From positions 1 through 42,753 of IMG/VR virus record IMGVR_UViG_3300028829_004742: a stretch of 42,753 nucleotides of DNA, one strand, 5' to 3'. Under the pieces are notes generated by a model. The model worked only from the letters and a program-made list of their open reading frames with translations. It had not been told where the DNA came from and did not search any database. The stretch is from a virus. Shown here one piece after another: positions 39,343 through 42,753 of the stretch (the first letter of the stretch is position 1; the number at the start of each line of letters is the position of its first letter). A program made the position numbers and the translations under genes.

Positions 39343-41177
39343 TGGCGTTGTTTGAGAACGTTAAGAGGACGAATCCGAAGGGGTTGACTCAGGACGCCCA
39401 GATGGTTATTGATTTCACTGGCGGTTTGCATGTGGGGGCTTCAGCTTCCACGTTTGCCGAGAATGAGGTCCGGGCTGCTACAAATGTGGATTTCAGGCAT
39501 GAGGGAGGGGTGCGTCGTCGGCGTGCTATAAACCCTTTGACTGCTTCTGATGACATCCTTGGGGGCCTTGGCGGCACGCCTGGTGGTGGAGTGATCCCTT
39601 TCAACGATGCGGGAGTGTTGAAGTACTACACGCAGCGTTTAGATGCTTCAACGTTTGCTGGCACGTCGCAGGATTTTGAGTTTGCTCCTGCGTCGGGGTC
39701 TTGGGATACGACAGCCGGTGACGTGCAGGGCTATGTGGGCAAGTCTGTCAACATCGTTGATTTCGGTCTTGGCGCTATTGAGACTGTCGGGGATTACGGC
39801 TGGTTTCAGGTCGGTTCGAAGTTGTATGTGGGTGATGGTGCGTCTGCGTGGCGGCAGTGGGACGGGACCACTGCTACGACTTTAGGGACTACTTTGCGTT
39901 TGGCGTCAGAAAATTGGGAGGGTACTGGTTACCCTGATTTTTCTACGTTCAACAAAGGCGGCATTCCTATTGGTTCGGTTGCGGCAGTATGGGATTCACG
40001 TGTCTGGATTGGTGACACGCCTGAGGCTCTTGGCGGTTCTTCTGCCCTCTACTATTCGTTTACTTTTGGTTTGGATGAGGAAGACGGGCCGCTGGATTTT
40101 TATGAGGACTGGCAGTATCAGTTCAATCCTGGGTCCGGGTTTCAGGACCGTGTCATAAAGCTCGTGCCCGTTCAAGGGCGTATGTATGTGTTCTTGCCTA
40201 ACAAGATCATGGTGATTACACCCAGGTTTGGTGAACCAATTGAGGTGTTCTATCAGGTGGACACTTTTACTGACAGCATTGGCGCTGTGGGTCCTCGTTC
40301 GATTGTCGAGAATGAGGGGTCGGTCTGGTTTTTTAATAAAGATGAAGGGTTGATGCAGATCACTCCTGACGGCCAGTTGATTGGGCATTCAAAGAAGGTG
40401 AAGAAGGCATTTGAGGCTCCGAGGTTGGGGGATGATCTTCTGATTTCTGTGGGCGTCCTCAAGGACCGGGCGTGGGTTTCGTTGCCGACAGGTCAGGCTC
40501 TTTGGAACGATGGGACTTACGTTTATGACTGGGTGATTCAGGCGTGGACGTATTACGACATTGGTATTGCCGGGTTTGTCCCTGACACGGACTATGCGGT
40601 GGTGAACAAGCCGATTGCGGCGATGGTCGAGTTGGACCGTGAGGACGATTTCACTGTCGACTATTTCGGGCAGGAGCGTTTGGATGCGACCGCACGGACT
40701 GAACGGGACATTATTGGTTCGTTCTCAACCATGTGGTTTGATGCGAATTTGACGGAAGCGTTTAAGACGTGGCGGGCTTTCGAGTTCCTAATGGATTCGT
40801 GTTATTTGCAGTCAATGACTGTGAATGTTTATCGTGATTGGGAGCCCCGGTCTTTGGGTGATTCGTGGACGTTTGACACGTGGAATCCTGATGTGTTGAC
40901 AGCGACGGCTACCCCGATCACGTATACGGAGTCGACGGTGTTGTCTGCTACTACGTCTGAGCGTGAGCCTTTTTGGGATGATCCGACTGAGACGTCTGTG
41001 GGTATTTCCACTGATCTGGATTTGGGTTACTCGTACGGTACGTATCCGCTGGCTGTGCGTCAGCGTTCTCGGGTTTCTTCACGGTCTGTGTCGTTAGTGT
41101 TTACTGCTCAAAACAGTCAGTCTTGGTCGATGGACAGGTTGACTTTGTTTTACAAGCGTCGGCCGGTTAGGACTTAG
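39342..41177 (+). CDS. Tail nozzle / tail tubular B-like protein (611 aa)
   Basis: The start of the fold, FTGGLHVGASASTFAENEVRAATNVDFRHEGGVRRRRAINPL, is typical of podovirus nozzle proteins (T7 gp12, P22 gp10), which begin with a G-G-L...A-x-N-V-D...G-x-x-R-R pattern. Repeated beta blades with W and G follow to the end (GRMYVFLPNKIMVITPRFGE, SVWFFNKDEGLMQITPDGQ). The protein would form the tail tube below the adaptor and carry DNA out. Position directly after the adaptor supports it. Confidence 0.8.
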   Translation: MALFENVKRTNPKGLTQDAQMVIDFTGGLHVGASASTFAENEVRAATNVDFRHEGGVRRRRAINPLTASDDILGGLGGTPGGGVIPFNDAGVLKYYTQRLDASTFAGTSQDFEFAPASGSWDTTAGDVQGYVGKSVNIVDFGLGAIETVGDYGWFQVGSKLYVGDGASAWRQWDGTTATTLGTTLRLASENWEGTGYPDFSTFNKGGIPIGSVAAVWDSRVWIGDTPEALGGSSALYYSFTFGLDEEDGPLDFYEDWQYQFNPGSGFQDRVIKLVPVQGRMYVFLPNKIMVITPRFGEPIEVFYQVDTFTDSIGAVGPRSIVENEGSVWFFNKDEGLMQITPDGQLIGHSKKVKKAFEAPRLGDDLLISVGVLKDRAWVSLPTGQALWNDGTYVYDWVIQAWTYYDIGIAGFVPDTDYAVVNKPIAAMVELDREDDFTVDYFGQERLDATARTERDIIGSFSTMWFDANLTEAFKTWRAFEFLMDSCYLQSMTVNVYRDWEPRSLGDSWTFDTWNPDVLTATATPITYTESTVLSATTSEREPFWDDPTETSVGISTDLDLGYSYGTYPLAVRQRSRVSSRSVSLVFTAQNSQSWSMDRLTLFYKRRPVRT

Positions 41178-41179
41178 TT

Positions 41180-42753
41180 ATGGGTGGCATAAACCTTCTT
41201 CAGAGTGAATGGAACATTGATGGGCCTTCTGTCCCACTTAGTGGTGGCGGAGAGTCTTTTTACGACGAGTCGTGGGTGATCAAAGTCCCTGACCCTGGGG
41301 ATGGTACGAAAGGCCCGATCCTCACTGTGTGGACTGGACCGGAAGGTCCAAATTTCAAGACTGCAATGGAGACAAACCTTCCATTAGGCTTCGAGATTGA
41401 GAGGGTGTCCAATGGGCTGATTAATAGCCCGGTGGACCGTGGTGGGGTCGGTTTTCTTGGTGATGCATTTCAATCAGCGGGGAACACCTTTGATTTCGTT
41501 AATCAGTTGGAGAGCGCTATAGGCCCTGAATATGCCCAAAATTTGAGCTATCTGGGTCCAGACCTTTACGATGCGTTAAATGGCCTGAGCAGTTCTGGCG
41601 GCGGTTCTGGCGGCGGTTCTGGCGGCGGTTCTGGCGGCGGTGTCAACTCGGCGCAGCTTGCGGCTATAAACAGGGCGATTACCGAGGAGAACCGGGCGAG
41701 AGCGCTGCGGGATTCTTTAGCGTCCATTGATAGCCGTATCGCCAATGTCGGGTTTGACGCTCAGGCGGCAGCAATGAAGGCTGCTTATGACCGGCAAAAG
41801 ATTGAGATAAGCCAGCAGCGCCTTTATGACCAGCAAGGGTTCGCTGCCCAAAACTTTGACCTGGGCACAAGGAAGCTTGACTCCAATCTCGAGTTCGGGC
41901 TGGACAACATTGCCCGGACTGAGAGCCGGATCGAGTCCAATTTCGATTTCGCTCAGAGAGACTTTGACCTTGCTAACAGGGGTCTGCTCGAGAATGAAGC
42001 GTTTGCTGGGGACGACTCTGATTTAGCGAACCGCAGTTTGGATTCCCGTGTCGACTTTTTGAATGAGTCGAATGATCTTTCCACTGAGCGGTTTGGGGTT
42101 CTTGGCGGCGATATTGAACGTAATGCCGGGTTGCAGCAGGCGGGTGTTGACATCTCTGAGAGGGGTGTCAGTCGGGGTAGTTCTTTGCAGGCTGACCCGT
42201 TTCGAAGGTTCACGAGCACAGTGTCTGGGGATGCGTACCAGTCGAAGGTGCGGGCTTATTCGGAGTCTGTGCGTAAGGCCCGTGTGGCCGATCAGATTGA
42301 TCAGCTTGATTTGGCTCGCCAAAACATTGAGGAGCAGTTGGCTCAGGCCCAGTCGGCTCTTGATTTCCAGTCGGCCCAGCAGGGTTTGGCTCATGATGAT
42401 GCTTTGAAGAATGTCGGGTTCCAGCGTGAGCAGGCCCAGTTGACTCTTGAGAAGCAGTTAGCTCAGATTGCCCGTGATAAGCAGGCGATCATTGACCGTG
42501 AGGCTAAGGCTGAGGTTGACCGGATTTTGGATCTGGAGGACACGGCTGCGAAGGCAGAGGAACTGAAAACGAATACCGGGTTCCAGCGAGAAGGTCTTCA
42601 GCTTTCTCGTGCTGACCAGATGTCTTTGATCCAGGCGGGTCTTTATACGGGTAATGCGAGCCTGGATTTCGCGAATCTCACGGAGTTGATGGCGGAGCAG
42701 CGGAGAGAGCAGGACTTGCAAACGTTGCAGGTAGCCAGGTACAACACTATGAC
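41180..42753 (+). CDS. 5' part of 637-aa coiled-coil virion protein with (SGGG)4 linker
   Basis: The gene begins two bases after the nozzle stop and runs off the window. The frame continues at base 1 to end at 484, giving 637 aa. Residues 1-135 look globular (NLLQSEWNIDGPSVPLSGG...). A fourfold SGGG linker follows at about 138-154, encoded by four exact 12-base repeats (41593-41640). From there to the end it is a long, charged helical domain rich in Gln, Arg, Asp and Glu (RIESNFDFAQRDFDLANRG). It may be an internal core protein or a tail needle-like protein. Function is inferred only from position. Confidence 0.85.
   Translation, partial: MGGINLLQSEWNIDGPSVPLSGGGESFYDESWVIKVPDPGDGTKGPILTVWTGPEGPNFKTAMETNLPLGFEIERVSNGLINSPVDRGGVGFLGDAFQSAGNTFDFVNQLESAIGPEYAQNLSYLGPDLYDALNGLSSSGGGSGGGSGGGSGGGVNSAQLAAINRAITEENRARALRDSLASIDSRIANVGFDAQAAAMKAAYDRQKIEISQQRLYDQQGFAAQNFDLGTRKLDSNLEFGLDNIARTESRIESNFDFAQRDFDLANRGLLENEAFAGDDSDLANRSLDSRVDFLNESNDLSTERFGVLGGDIERNAGLQQAGVDISERGVSRGSSLQADPFRRFTSTVSGDAYQSKVRAYSESVRKARVADQIDQLDLARQNIEEQLAQAQSALDFQSAQQGLAHDDALKNVGFQREQAQLTLEKQLAQIARDKQAIIDREAKAEVDRILDLEDTAAKAEELKTNTGFQREGLQLSRADQMSLIQAGLYTGNASLDFANLTELMAEQRREQDLQTLQVARYNTM
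42610..42753. repeat. 144-base terminal direct repeat (identical to 1-144)
   Basis: The last 144 bases equal the first 144 exactly. They lie inside one gene whose frame continues across the join, which is what a circular map cut at an arbitrary point gives. A true packaging terminal repeat would more often lie between genes. The molecule is therefore circular in the assembly, either from circularly permuted virion DNA or from a circular intracellular form. Confidence 0.95.

Overview
The window is the genome of a tailed, podovirus-type phage, drawn as a linear sequence with a 144-base overlap. Bases 1-144 are repeated at 42610-42753, and one gene runs in frame across the join, so the unique circular length is 42,609 bases. 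The host is very probably an actinobacterium. The phage carries a WhiB-family regulator (13287-13532), a protein family essentially confined to Actinomycetota and their phages. It also has an Rpf-like muralytic enzyme and a HTH gene that looks leaderless. I cannot name the host genus. There is no integrase, no recognisable repressor/Cro pair and no tRNA that I can see.

Layout. The late, plus-strand arm begins near a promoter-like site at 25655 and runs through the end of the window, across the join, to 8862. It encodes a small HTH protein, a probable TerS, and a receptor-binding module with two YadA-like fibres and a LamG lectin. TerL, a zinc-ribbon protein, portal, scaffold, major capsid, a decoration-like protein, a head-tail adaptor and a tail-nozzle-like protein follow. 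The arm ends with four large presumed internal virion proteins (637, 307, 664 and 1598 aa) and a 222-aa basic protein. The 1598-aa protein ends in a Vsr/DUF559-like nuclease domain. The early/middle arm lies on the minus strand, transcribed from about 25.2 kb down to 8.85 kb. It holds many small overlapping, often zinc-binding, genes, ArdA antirestriction, a DnaN-like sliding clamp, an Rpf-like enzyme, a DEDDy exonuclease, a Cas4/RecB-like nuclease, WhiB, an SSB-like candidate, a DnaB-like helicase, an archaeo-eukaryotic-type (AEP) primase and an HNH nuclease. A plus-strand lysis cassette (14608-16209: secreted Cys protein, holin, M15 endolysin, membrane protein) is inserted in this arm.

The genes suggest a phage that supplies primase, helicase, clamp and exonucleases but no recognisable replicative DNA polymerase, so it probably recruits the host polymerase to its own clamp. 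The 23.28-25.65 kb segment is unlike the rest. It is GC-richer and mostly non-coding, full of perfect short hairpins, with a pair of 14-base direct repeats and a 276-aa protein with a ribbon-helix-helix-like N-terminus. It resembles a plasmid-type origin/maintenance or control region and is the best candidate for something undescribed.
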